A stretch of 19,518 nucleotides of DNA from Caldisphaera sp046536515 (GTDB lineage Archaea > Thermoproteota > Thermoprotei_A > Sulfolobales > Acidilobaceae), in assembly GCF_046536515.1 (NCBI RefSeq), contig NZ_JAWDMQ010000027.1, positions 1 through 19,518 of the forward strand, in the 5' to 3' direction. The notes below the pieces were generated by a model. It was not told where the DNA came from, did no database searches, and saw only the letters and a program-made list of their open reading frames with translations. The translations under genes were made by a program, and so were the position numbers. Below, in pieces: positions 7,684-14,678 of the stretch; the stretch's first letter is position 1; every line of letters starts with the position of its first letter.

Positions 7684-8094
7684 ATGTCCAATAAGCTATC
7701 TATATTTATGATATCCCCAACTGTAGAAAAATTGCTTTCTTTGGCTGTTATAGTATCTGGCGCAGTAGCTGAAGATATGGAAGTATATGTTTTTTTGAGT
7801 TTTTCCCAAGTTGCATTCAAAAAAGGTATGCCTGAAAAATTCGACAAAATAGGTAAGGACTATGAAGAATATAAACAAACTGCCGTAAACTATATGATGG
7901 AGAAAAAGGTTTCATGGTATTCAATGCTAAAAGATGCTAAATCAACAGGTAAGGTTAAAATAGACGCTTGCTCCCTTGTTGCAGATATGTTAAAGCTTAA
8001 GAAGGAAGATTTTGATCCATTAGTTGATAACATATCCGGCGTAGGTACTTTCTTAAATGAAGCATCAAAATCAGATGTTGTTTTATATATTTAA
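7684..8094 (+). CDS. DsrE/DsrF-like family protein
   Basis: Small soluble alpha/beta protein of the DsrE superfamily, whose members carry sulfur on a cysteine or act in thiol transfer. Seen: an N-terminal beta strand (LSIFMISPTVEK) followed by a helix; EVYVFLSFSQVAF at 33-45; and the family core VKIDACSLVADMLKLKKEDF at 91-110. Cys96 is the only cysteine and sits where DsrE2-like proteins have their conserved one. The end GVGTFLNEASKSDVVLYI is also typical. 136 residues is normal. The ATG is preceded by a perfect GGTGAT (7675-7680) at 3 nt spacing. No sulfur-carrier (TusA) or heterodisulfide-reductase genes are adjacent, so the partner is unknown. The gene is monocistronic, with an oligo-T tract downstream. 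Confidence 0.82.
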   Translation: MSNKLSIFMISPTVEKLLSLAVIVSGAVAEDMEVYVFLSFSQVAFKKGMPEKFDKIGKDYEEYKQTAVNYMMEKKVSWYSMLKDAKSTGKVKIDACSLVADMLKLKKEDFDPLVDNISGVGTFLNEASKSDVVLYI

Positions 8095-8270
8095 CCTACC
8101 TATAATTAATTAAAATATTCATCTTAATTTTTTTATATAAAAACATATTGAATAGTAACATTTATTTAATTACTTCAATAATTAAAATTAATTTTATTTA
8201 ATTATAATAACAATTACTTTATATGATAAAAGTTTAATACTTTTTAATTTTACTACTGAGAAGGGTAATA
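8095..8270. other. AT-rich intergenic region between dsrE and the PurM-like gene
   Basis: Longest gap in the window, 176 nt and almost entirely A/T. It holds a T7 tract (8128-8134), a duplicated TTTATTTAATTA-like string (near 8161 and 8193), and a probable BoxA near 8231-8240 about 26 nt before the AAGGG (8261-8265) preceding the next gene. No tRNA cloverleaf, open frame or strong hairpin is seen. Confidence 0.55.
8121..8134 (+). terminator. Oligo-T terminator candidate downstream of dsrE
   Basis: A run of seven T residues (8128-8134), preceded by mixed T/A sequence, lies about 33 nt after the dsrE stop. Crenarchaeal RNA polymerase terminates at such U-tracts without needing a stem. Inference from composition only. 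Confidence 0.4.
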
Positions 8271-9353
8271 ATGATGACTGATCGAGTTATTGGAAAATTA
8301 AATAGAAAATTATTTGAAGAAGTAATATATCCCAATCTAGGTATTAAAGATAGCAACGTTAAAATTGGTCCACAGTTTGGTATTGATTTCGGCGTCTTAA
8401 ATTTAGGAGATAAAGATATAATAATAGAAGTGGATCCAGTATATATTGTACCAGAATATGGTTGGGAAAAGAGTTCATGGTTTGCAATCCATATATTAGC
8501 TAGCGATGTCGCAGTTTCAGGCATTCCTCCTAAATATCTCTTTATTGATTTAAATTTACCAATGAAGATGAGTGATGAAGAATTCAAAGTTATGTGGCTA
8601 AATATGCATAAAGAGTGTTTGAAGCTTGGTATATCCATCGTTTCAGGTCATACTGGTAGGTATGAAGGTGTTGACTATCCTATGATAGGAGGGGCTACAC
8701 TAATAGGAATAACTAATAAAGACAATTACGTTTCACCAGCCATGGTCGAACCAGGAGATTTAATACTCATGACAAAAGGTCCTGCAATAGAGACAGCTGG
8801 TATATTGTCTTCTCTATTCCCACATGTTTTAGAAAAAGATTATGGTAAAGAATTTGCATTAAAGGCTCAAAATATATTTTGGTTACAATCTGTTGTTGAC
8901 GATGCCTTAACTTTATCAAATCTTGGTTTAAGAAAAGGAGTTAAAGCCATGCATGACGCAACAGAATATGGTGTTTGGGGTGCATTAAATGATATGGCCG
9001 AAGCAAGTAAAGTTAAAATTGAAGTTTACAAAGATAAATTGTTTATTAGAGATGATGTTTTAAAAGTATTGAAATCATTCTCCAATTTTACTAAAATTAA
9101 TATAGATCCTTATGCATCTATTAGCGAAGGTACATTAATTGCTGCTATAAGTAGGGACAAGGAAAAAGAAGCTATTAAAATACTGAATGAAAAAGGTATA
9201 GAAGCAAGGATAATAGGAGAAGCGAAAGAAGGTAATGGTGTTTATTTGAAAGATAAAGACAGTGAAACAAAAATTAGGCAACCAGAAAGAGATGATTTTT
9301 GGCCAATATTCTTTAAAACGCTTGATTTAATTAAAGGCGATAAAAATGAATAA
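8271..9353 (+). CDS. AIR synthase-related (PurM/HypE-like) protein, substrate unknown
   Basis: ATP-binding enzyme of the PurM superfamily (PurM, PurL, ThiL, HypE, SelD), which typically phosphorylate an amide oxygen or phosphate of their substrate. Seen: N-terminal domain with GIDFGVLNLG at 37-46, the helix ILASDVAVSGIPPKYLFIDL at 75-93, and GHTGRYEGVDYPMIGGATLI at 126-144. The C-terminal domain starts with EPGDLILMTKGP at 160-171 and carries HDATEYGVWGAL at 228-239, equivalent to the RDPTRGGL block of HypE. The Cys-containing HypE tail is absent and no hydrogenase genes are near, so it is not a true HypE. The stop overlaps the ThiD-ThiN start by 8 nt, indicating coupled translation and a possible role in thiamine metabolism. 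Start could be ATG 8271 or 8274; AAGGG lies 6-9 nt upstream. Confidence 0.82.
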   Translation: MMTDRVIGKLNRKLFEEVIYPNLGIKDSNVKIGPQFGIDFGVLNLGDKDIIIEVDPVYIVPEYGWEKSSWFAIHILASDVAVSGIPPKYLFIDLNLPMKMSDEEFKVMWLNMHKECLKLGISIVSGHTGRYEGVDYPMIGGATLIGITNKDNYVSPAMVEPGDLILMTKGPAIETAGILSSLFPHVLEKDYGKEFALKAQNIFWLQSVVDDALTLSNLGLRKGVKAMHDATEYGVWGALNDMAEASKVKIEVYKDKLFIRDDVLKVLKSFSNFTKINIDPYASISEGTLIAAISRDKEKEAIKILNEKGIEARIIGEAKEGNGVYLKDKDSETKIRQPERDDFWPIFFKTLDLIKGDKNE

Positions 9354-10728
9354 CGAAAATAAACTAAAAAATAAGATAATTCCTATTGCTTTAACCATAG
9401 CTGGAAGCGATAGTAGTGGGGGTGCAGGAATAGCTGCAGATCTAAAAACGTTCTCAGTAATGGGGGTCCACGGAACGCTTGCCATAACAAGTGTAACAGC
9501 TCAAAATACTTATGAAGTAACGGGAATTTATGATGTATCCCCACAAATTGTAAGAAAGCAAATCGAGGCCATATATAACGATTTTGGAATTGATGCTGCA
9601 AAAACAGGCATGTTAAGTAATGCAGAAATTGCTAATGAAGTAGCAAATACATTAAAATCCTATGATTTTCCATTAGTAATAGATCCAGTTATGGTTTCAA
9701 AAAGCGGTTCTGTATTGCTCAAAGAAGATGCTATAAAGATCCTTATAGAAAAATTGATACCAAGAGCTACAGTTATAACACCTAACATACCTGAAGCAGA
9801 GAAAATAACAAATATTAAAATTTCAAGCTTAGATGACGCTAAACAAGCAGCAAAAATAATAGTAGAAAATTTTGGAGCGAAAGCGGCAATTGTTAAAGGA
9901 GGTCATATGATAGGCGACTTTTCAACTGATGTATTGTATTATAACGGGCAATACAAAGAATTTAAAGAGAAGAGAATCTTAACAAATACGGATCATGGAA
10001 CTGGATGCTCATTTTCTGCGGCAATTGCCGCAAACCTAGCCAAGGGTTTTGATATATTCGAATCTGTAAAAGTGGCAAAAATAATGATAACTCAAGCAAT
10101 AACCTTTGGATTGCCAATTGGTAAAGGTCATGGACCAGTAAATCCAAACTCCTACATGGAAATAAACTATCACAAATATTTAACTTATTTAGAAATGAAA
10201 AAAGCTTTAAAATTAATAAAAGAAAATGAAGAACTTATATCAAAGCTTATACCAGAAATTTCAACAAATATTGCAATGGCATTACCGAAATTCTATACAA
10301 GAGAGCTGCAAGATATAATAGCGGTTCCTGGCAGAATAAGGAATTTTGGAAACAAGTTAATTTTTTCAAACGAACCTGAATTCGGTGCAAGTAGCCATGT
10401 TGCTAGGGCCTTAATAAAATACATGGAGTTCTATCCAGATTATAGGTCAGCTGCTAATGTCGCATATAATGAAGAAATAAAAAAGGCTATAGAAAAATTA
10501 GGGTATACGAGTTCATACTATGATAGAAAATATGAGCCTATAGAAGTTAAAGAAAAAGAAGGTGGATCTATACCTTGGGGTATAACTTTTGCCCTCAATA
10601 TTAGTAAAAAACCTGTTGATTTTATATTTGACTTTGGAGATTTTGGAAAAGAACCCGGAAGTCTGATTTTTGGAAAAAATGCAACAGATGTTGTTGAAAA
10701 AATGATAAATGTTTCTAAATTAATATAA
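9346..10728 (+). CDS. thiDN: Bifunctional HMP/HMP-P kinase - thiamine-phosphate synthase (ThiD-ThiN)
   Basis: Two-domain thiamine biosynthesis enzyme. The N-terminal ThiD (about 12-270) phosphorylates hydroxymethylpyrimidine twice, to HMP diphosphate. The C-terminal ThiN (about 280-460) joins this with the thiazole phosphate to give thiamine phosphate, replacing bacterial ThiE. Seen in ThiD: TIAGSDSSGGAGIAADLKTF at 17-36, KTGML at 86-90, VIDPVMVSKSG at 111-121, TPNIPEAE at 145-152, VKGGH at 183-187 and the anion hole HGTGCSFSA at 217-225. Seen in ThiN: RELQDIIAVPGRI at 319-331, FGASSHVARALI at 346-357, GGSIPWGI at 406-413 and EPGSLIFG at 436-443. 460 residues fits archaeal ThiDN fusions. It overlaps the upstream PurM-like gene by 8 nt and meets rpl2 tail-to-tail with a 9-nt gap. 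Confidence 0.95.
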   Translation: MNNENKLKNKIIPIALTIAGSDSSGGAGIAADLKTFSVMGVHGTLAITSVTAQNTYEVTGIYDVSPQIVRKQIEAIYNDFGIDAAKTGMLSNAEIANEVANTLKSYDFPLVIDPVMVSKSGSVLLKEDAIKILIEKLIPRATVITPNIPEAEKITNIKISSLDDAKQAAKIIVENFGAKAAIVKGGHMIGDFSTDVLYYNGQYKEFKEKRILTNTDHGTGCSFSAAIAANLAKGFDIFESVKVAKIMITQAITFGLPIGKGHGPVNPNSYMEINYHKYLTYLEMKKALKLIKENEELISKLIPEISTNIAMALPKFYTRELQDIIAVPGRIRNFGNKLIFSNEPEFGASSHVARALIKYMEFYPDYRSAANVAYNEEIKKAIEKLGYTSSYYDRKYEPIEVKEKEGGSIPWGITFALNISKKPVDFIFDFGDFGKEPGSLIFGKNATDVVEKMINVSKLI

Positions 10729-10737
10729 ATTTTATAT

Positions 10738-11451
10738 CTACTTTTTCTTCCTACCTGTTCTTCTAGCAGCAATATGACCTACTTTTCTTCCTGGAGGTGT
10801 ATTTCTTGAAACTGTTGTCGGTCTACCCTCATGCTGATGTGATCCACCGCCAAACGGGTGGGATGCAACATTCATTGCAACACCCCTAACCGTTGGGAAT
10901 TTTGTAGCCTTTGCTTTAGCTTTATAATATGAAGCGCTTGCCTTTAACAATGGTTTTTCAATTCTTCCAGCTCCCGCTGGTATTCCTATTGTTGCCCTGC
11001 AATTTTTGTCTAAATCTTTTTCGACTTTACTTGGCAGCCTAATCCTTACTTTATCCCCACTTTTACCTAAAACTAAAGCATAACTTCCGGCTTGCCTGGC
11101 TAATTTTCCTCCATCTCCTGGTCTAAGTTCAACATTAAATACATAAGTACCTTCTGGTATTTTGCTTAGAGGTAATATATTACCAAATGTTGGCTCAGCA
11201 TCTTCTCCAATTTGTATTGTTTGCCCGACATAAGATCCTTCAGCAGCAGGTACATAAAATTCCTTTCCAGATTCGGTAACTATATATGCTAGAGGTACAT
11301 ATCTTCCAGGGTCATGCACTAAATCCTTTATAATTCCTTTTTCAGTTTTATCCATAGATAAATATTTAGCCGGCATTATATGAATATGTCCTGGGTTCCT
11401 AAACTGTGAACCTCCTCTACCAGCCCTTTGCTGCCTTAAACTTTTTCCCAT
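10738..11451 (-). CDS. rpl2: 50S ribosomal protein L2 (uL2)
   Basis: Core large-subunit protein that binds domain IV of 23S rRNA and is needed for subunit joining and peptidyl transfer. Seen: RGGSQFRNPGHIH at 12-24, ELRPGDGGKLARQAGSYA at 108-125, the conserved VRGVAMNVASHPFGGGSHQ at 188-206, EGRPTTVSRNTPPGRKVG at 208-225 with the functional His near 205-207, and a basic RRTGRKKK tail. 237 residues is normal for archaea. AAGGTG lies 6 nt before the ATG and only 16 nt separate it from the cedB stop, so it is probably on the ced transcript unless a promoter lies inside cedB. The usual S10-operon neighbours (uL3, uL4, uL23, uS19) are not here. Confidence 0.98.
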   Translation of the reverse strand: MGKSLRQQRAGRGGSQFRNPGHIHIMPAKYLSMDKTEKGIIKDLVHDPGRYVPLAYIVTESGKEFYVPAAEGSYVGQTIQIGEDAEPTFGNILPLSKIPEGTYVFNVELRPGDGGKLARQAGSYALVLGKSGDKVRIRLPSKVEKDLDKNCRATIGIPAGAGRIEKPLLKASASYYKAKAKATKFPTVRGVAMNVASHPFGGGSHQHEGRPTTVSRNTPPGRKVGHIAARRTGRKKK

Positions 11452-11467
11452 TTTTTACACCTTATAC

Positions 11468-12964
11468 TTAAGTATTGCCTCCCATTTTAAGCAATTTGCT
11501 AAAGTCTATAACCTTTACTGTTTTTTCTTTATTATTCTCTATTTTTAAAATTACATGACCAACTGGCAATTCATTCAATATCTCAGCTTCTTCTATACCT
11601 AATTGCTGAGATGAATCAACATAATAATTGGTGAAACCCCCAAATATAATTTTCACTCCTGTGTTATCTGTAATGCTTTTCCCTACATCTGAAGGTAATT
11701 GAGTTGCATATATGACATATAGACCTTTGCTTCTTCCTTCTCTCATTGCAAACTCTAAATGAAAATATGAATTACTTACAATTCTCCATGCTTCATCTAT
11801 AATCAATACGATTGGCCTATAAAAACCCTTTTCGCTAGCCTCTAAAGCCAAGGAAGAAATGATTAAGGAAGAATACACGTTTCTTTCTTCATTATGCATT
11901 TTAGATAAATCGTAAATAACTAAACCTTTTTTATCCAAATACCCTTCACAAATATTAATTTTGCTTCCTTCCCCAGTCTTAAGAGAACTTTCAATTAATT
12001 TACTTGCTATACCCTCTCTTCTAGGTAATTTTACACAATCTTTTTCTATAGGTTCCAAATATAAATCTGCATTCTTCTTTAATAGCTTAGATAAATCACC
12101 CTTCGGATCTATTACTATTATTGATTGGATTGAATTTAAGGTCGATGAAATTAACATTAGCTGCATTGCAATACCAGATAAGAGTACAGTTTTCCCTCTA
12201 CCTGTGGGCCCAAAAATACCTATGTGATGCTTGAAGTTGTCAGGCCATGATAATAATACTGTCTTGCCGGGATCATTTTCTTCTTCTCCTATAACAATAC
12301 CCTCATAATCACCTATGTCTTCAGCAGAGGAAATTGCTATTGATGTATCATCTTTTATGACATCTATTGGATTTGTAATTGAAAGAATTTCTTCTAAGTT
12401 ATAGACCCTTCTTGTTTCTATTTGAGATTCTGCTTCAACAAGGTTTCTAAAAGATTCGGCGTAAAGTTCTGATTCTTTATCATCACTATCAACCCAAACA
12501 ATAAAACCAAAACTACCAATATATGGAACACCGGTTCTTGCAACTTCTTTATAAAGATCTTCCAGAAACCTTAATCTTTCTCTATATTTTATTTGATTTG
12601 TTGCGGAATAAGATAAGTTAGCCTTCTTCATCTCATCATCTATAAGCTTAAGAAGAGTGCTTTTGTTAACGTTATACATATTTGAAATAAACGATACGCT
12701 TATCCTACTAGACCTTGCAAGTCTAATAATTCTTCTTGGCAAATCATCACCACCCCTGGGCAAATTATTTGATAAATAAGGTATCCCAACGTATCTCTTT
12801 CCATTAATGCTATATTCTATATAACTCCCTTGTTTTTTAGGTCTAATTTTTAAAGGTATTGTTAACTCAGTATTTGCCCTCATATTTTTAAGTATAAGAA
12901 ATATTGAAATGAATGCTATGATTCCTATAACAAAGTCAAAGATTTGAAATGTGTTCATAATCAT
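11468..12964 (-). CDS. cedB: CedB-like HerA/VirB4-type ATPase of the DNA import system
   Basis: Membrane-tethered motor ATPase of the FtsK/HerA/VirB4 group. By context it is the engine of the crenarchaeal Ced system, which imports DNA. Seen: one N-terminal membrane helix (about 8-25), a central mixed domain, Walker A GPTGRGKTV at about 252-260, VIDPKGDLSKLL shortly after, Walker B PIVLIIDEAW near 383-392, then AMREGRSKGLYVIYATQLP with the sensor glutamine and the VKIIFGG block typical of HerA/VirB4. The C-terminal lid mentions LPVGHVILK. The N-terminal membrane anchor argues against cytoplasmic HerA, and no nurA is adjacent. The ATG overlaps the cedA stop by 4 nt (ATGA); an in-frame ATG at 12958, 6 nt behind GAGTGAT, is an equally good start. 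Confidence 0.86.
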   Translation of the reverse strand: MIMNTFQIFDFVIGIIAFISIFLILKNMRANTELTIPLKIRPKKQGSYIEYSINGKRYVGIPYLSNNLPRGGDDLPRRIIRLARSSRISVSFISNMYNVNKSTLLKLIDDEMKKANLSYSATNQIKYRERLRFLEDLYKEVARTGVPYIGSFGFIVWVDSDDKESELYAESFRNLVEAESQIETRRVYNLEEILSITNPIDVIKDDTSIAISSAEDIGDYEGIVIGEEENDPGKTVLLSWPDNFKHHIGIFGPTGRGKTVLLSGIAMQLMLISSTLNSIQSIIVIDPKGDLSKLLKKNADLYLEPIEKDCVKLPRREGIASKLIESSLKTGEGSKINICEGYLDKKGLVIYDLSKMHNEERNVYSSLIISSLALEASEKGFYRPIVLIIDEAWRIVSNSYFHLEFAMREGRSKGLYVIYATQLPSDVGKSITDNTGVKIIFGGFTNYYVDSSQQLGIEEAEILNELPVGHVILKIENNKEKTVKVIDFSKLLKMGGNT

Positions 12965-14340
12965 ATCACTCTTGGGATTATCCCCCTTCTTCCTCCCAAT
13001 AATCTAGCAAGGCCATATGTAATGGAAATCAATAATGAAAAGTATATTAATGGAATCGTTATATAATATAAAAGGAAATACTCTAAAATTGAAGGAGTTA
13101 ATATATTCTGTATTCCTAAATAGTCATTTGCATAATCTGAATATTTAATATTTAAATTTGGAGTCATACAATTATTAATTTTAAATTTCAAATAACTAGT
13201 TAAGTTTTGATTAATTGGAGTAAATACGTAATAAATTCCTTTTAAGTTATAATAATTCCATGTTCCATTAGATTCAGCAAAATTTGAATAACTTATATTA
13301 TTTATGCAATTATCTATCGCCCTTATTTCAACAAATCCTGAACTACCATATATATACACTAAATTATCATTTGTAAAAGAATTATAATTTCCGTTATTGC
13401 TTTCAAATGCTAAAGTATAATTTTCATTTTCATATAATATGTTATCTGTATATAAATTGTATTCTTGGCTATTGCTAAATGACAAATTATAAGGGTATAA
13501 AGGGAATGGATATAGTTTAAATGCTACACCATCAATTACAGAGAAAAAATATGAAGGGAGTTGGCTTGGTAAAGAAATCTCATTCCCATAACTTGGACTT
13601 ATTATATTACCTTTATCATCAGTTTTATATATAGCTATTTGATTATATGAATTATTATATGTATAAACGTAGATAAGAGAATTCTTTAGTGGGTTTCCTC
13701 TATAAGTTGCCTTTGCATTTATAAAAGTTAAACCCATGCTAATAGCTTGGTTATTTAAATTTACTCCGCTTGACTCAGCAATATTAGTAATAAAAACTGG
13801 CATAATCTGTAATCCAACGCTAAAAACCAAAATAAAAGAAATAAACCAGGCACCCGCATCTCTAGCTATTCTGAACGGTATTGAATATAAAACTAGTCCA
13901 ATCATTAAAATAGTTTGACCTAATGAACTAACTATGAAGTATATTCCCCATAAGCCTGCTAAAAATAATATTTCAGCTGTCAATGCATCATTCATAGGTG
14001 ATATAATAGAAGCCATCTGAGATCCTAAAGGAACTTTTGTCAATATGGAAGATAACGCCATAAGTAAAGCTTTTGTTGTAATACTCAACGTTATCGCATT
14101 ACTAAACCATAAATCGAAGTAACCCCATGAACCGCCTAAAGAATTTGCGAAATTATTCATATAATTATAAATAAAGTAGATTGATATAATTATAATAAAT
14201 GATAGTATGGAATCCTTTATTAATATGCTGCTCCATTTTTTAATCCCTCTTTCTGGTATGGGCAGCGCATAAATTAATACACCTAAATAAAAAGTAAGAA
14301 GTGATAGGTTTATTGCTAATAAATAATAGAAATTTTCCAT
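12961..14340 (-). CDS. cedA: CedA-like polytopic membrane protein with large external domain
   Basis: Probable channel of the Ced DNA importer, the counterpart of VirB6-like proteins. Residues are numbered from the longest frame, opening with TTG at 14349; I prefer the ATG at 14340 (residue 4), 4 nt after GAGTTGAT. Seen: membrane segments near 8-28, 46-64, 84-102, 123-143, 145-158, 168-188 and a last one at 422-446. Between the last two lies a roughly 220-residue external region rich in Tyr, Asn and Ser, with many N-x-S/T sequons and two cysteines (348, 394) that could form a disulfide. The YSIPFRIARDAGAW block at 155-168 recalls CedA. The first half matches a compact CedA; the external domain makes it unusually long. 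Starts at the cedA1 stop and overlaps cedB by 4 nt. Confidence 0.8.
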   Translation of the reverse strand: MENFYYLLAINLSLLTFYLGVLIYALPIPERGIKKWSSILIKDSILSFIIIISIYFIYNYMNNFANSLGGSWGYFDLWFSNAITLSITTKALLMALSSILTKVPLGSQMASIISPMNDALTAEILFLAGLWGIYFIVSSLGQTILMIGLVLYSIPFRIARDAGAWFISFILVFSVGLQIMPVFITNIAESSGVNLNNQAISMGLTFINAKATYRGNPLKNSLIYVYTYNNSYNQIAIYKTDDKGNIISPSYGNEISLPSQLPSYFFSVIDGVAFKLYPFPLYPYNLSFSNSQEYNLYTDNILYENENYTLAFESNNGNYNSFTNDNLVYIYGSSGFVEIRAIDNCINNISYSNFAESNGTWNYYNLKGIYYVFTPINQNLTSYLKFKINNCMTPNLNIKYSDYANDYLGIQNILTPSILEYFLLYYITIPLIYFSLLISITYGLARLLGGRRGIIPRVI

Positions 14341-14345
14341 TAAAA

Positions 14346-14585
14346 TCAACTCGTTATAAGATTAACTATATATACTATGAAGCTAAACATGGATGAGCCA
14401 ATAGCAAGCCAAAATGCAGCCCATATGGAATCTTCAATTAGACTACTACCTGCTCTTTTTAATTTGCTTATAGGTATTGGTGATCCCTTTAATGTCCAAC
14501 CTATACTCCATGTTAATAAAAACATTGCCCATGCTAAAGCAGTAACCCTTTCTGTTATTTGTTGAACAAATGTAACTATATCCAT
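14346..14585 (-). CDS. cedA1: CedA1-like pilin of the DNA import system (two membrane helices)
   Basis: 79-residue membrane protein. Seen: a short amphipathic N-terminus (MDIVTFVQQITERV), helix 1 at about 14-32 (rich in Trp, Phe and Leu), a basic loop KGSPIPISKLKRAGSS at 33-48, and helix 2 at about 52-77 (SIWAAFWLAIGSSMFSFIVY). No signal peptide for cleavage is seen. This hairpin design matches CedA1/TedC, small proteins reported to form conjugation-like pili related to VirB2 in Aeropyrum and Pyrobaculum. Assignment rests on topology, loop motif and the cedA-cedB neighbours. AGGTGA lies 4 nt before the ATG; it is the first gene of the cedA1-cedA-cedB-rpl2 series. A second small subunit (CedA2) is not seen. 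Confidence 0.8.
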   Translation of the reverse strand: MDIVTFVQQITERVTALAWAMFLLTWSIGWTLKGSPIPISKLKRAGSSLIEDSIWAAFWLAIGSSMFSFIVYIVNLITS

Positions 14586-14634
14586 TCTTTCACCTAAATA
14601 AAATACTAAATAATTAAAGACACGCAGTGAATCG

Positions 14635-14650
14635 AAAATATAAATATATT
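14635..14650. promoter_or_regulatory. TATA-rich element between cedA1 and the PuuE-like gene
   Basis: AAAATATAAATATATT. For the rightward gene the centre lies about 26 nt before the GGTGAT at 14669-14674, a good BoxA position. On the minus strand the same element is about 55 nt before the cedA1 ATG and could give a transcript with a roughly 30-nt leader, so it may serve both directions. Inference from spacing. Confidence 0.42.
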
Positions 14651-14678
14651 AGAAACTATTTACAAATTGGTGATAAAA

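Noticed and set aside
8095..8270. Possible tRNA, small RNA or replication origin in the longest gap
   Set aside because: Nearly pure A/T, no cloverleaf or GC-rich stem (as thermophile RNAs show), and no origin-type repeated boxes or cdc6/orc gene nearby.
8234..8638. 134-codon minus-strand frame under the start of the PurM-like gene
   Set aside because: It lies antisense to a conserved domain, its composition (Ser/Ile/Pro-rich) is that of a shadow, and no promoter or ribosome-binding site is visible.
8271..9353. HypE hydrogenase maturation protein
   Set aside because: No cysteine-containing HypE C-terminus and no hyp or hydrogenase genes nearby; only the fold is shared.
11961..12227. 88-codon plus-strand frame inside cedB
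   Set aside because: Antisense to the Walker A region of cedB; its sequence is explained by the reverse reading of conserved codons.
11468..12964. HerA helicase of DNA end resection
   Set aside because: The protein has an N-terminal membrane helix, no nurA, mre11 or rad50 neighbour, and overlaps a polytopic membrane gene, which fits CedB better.
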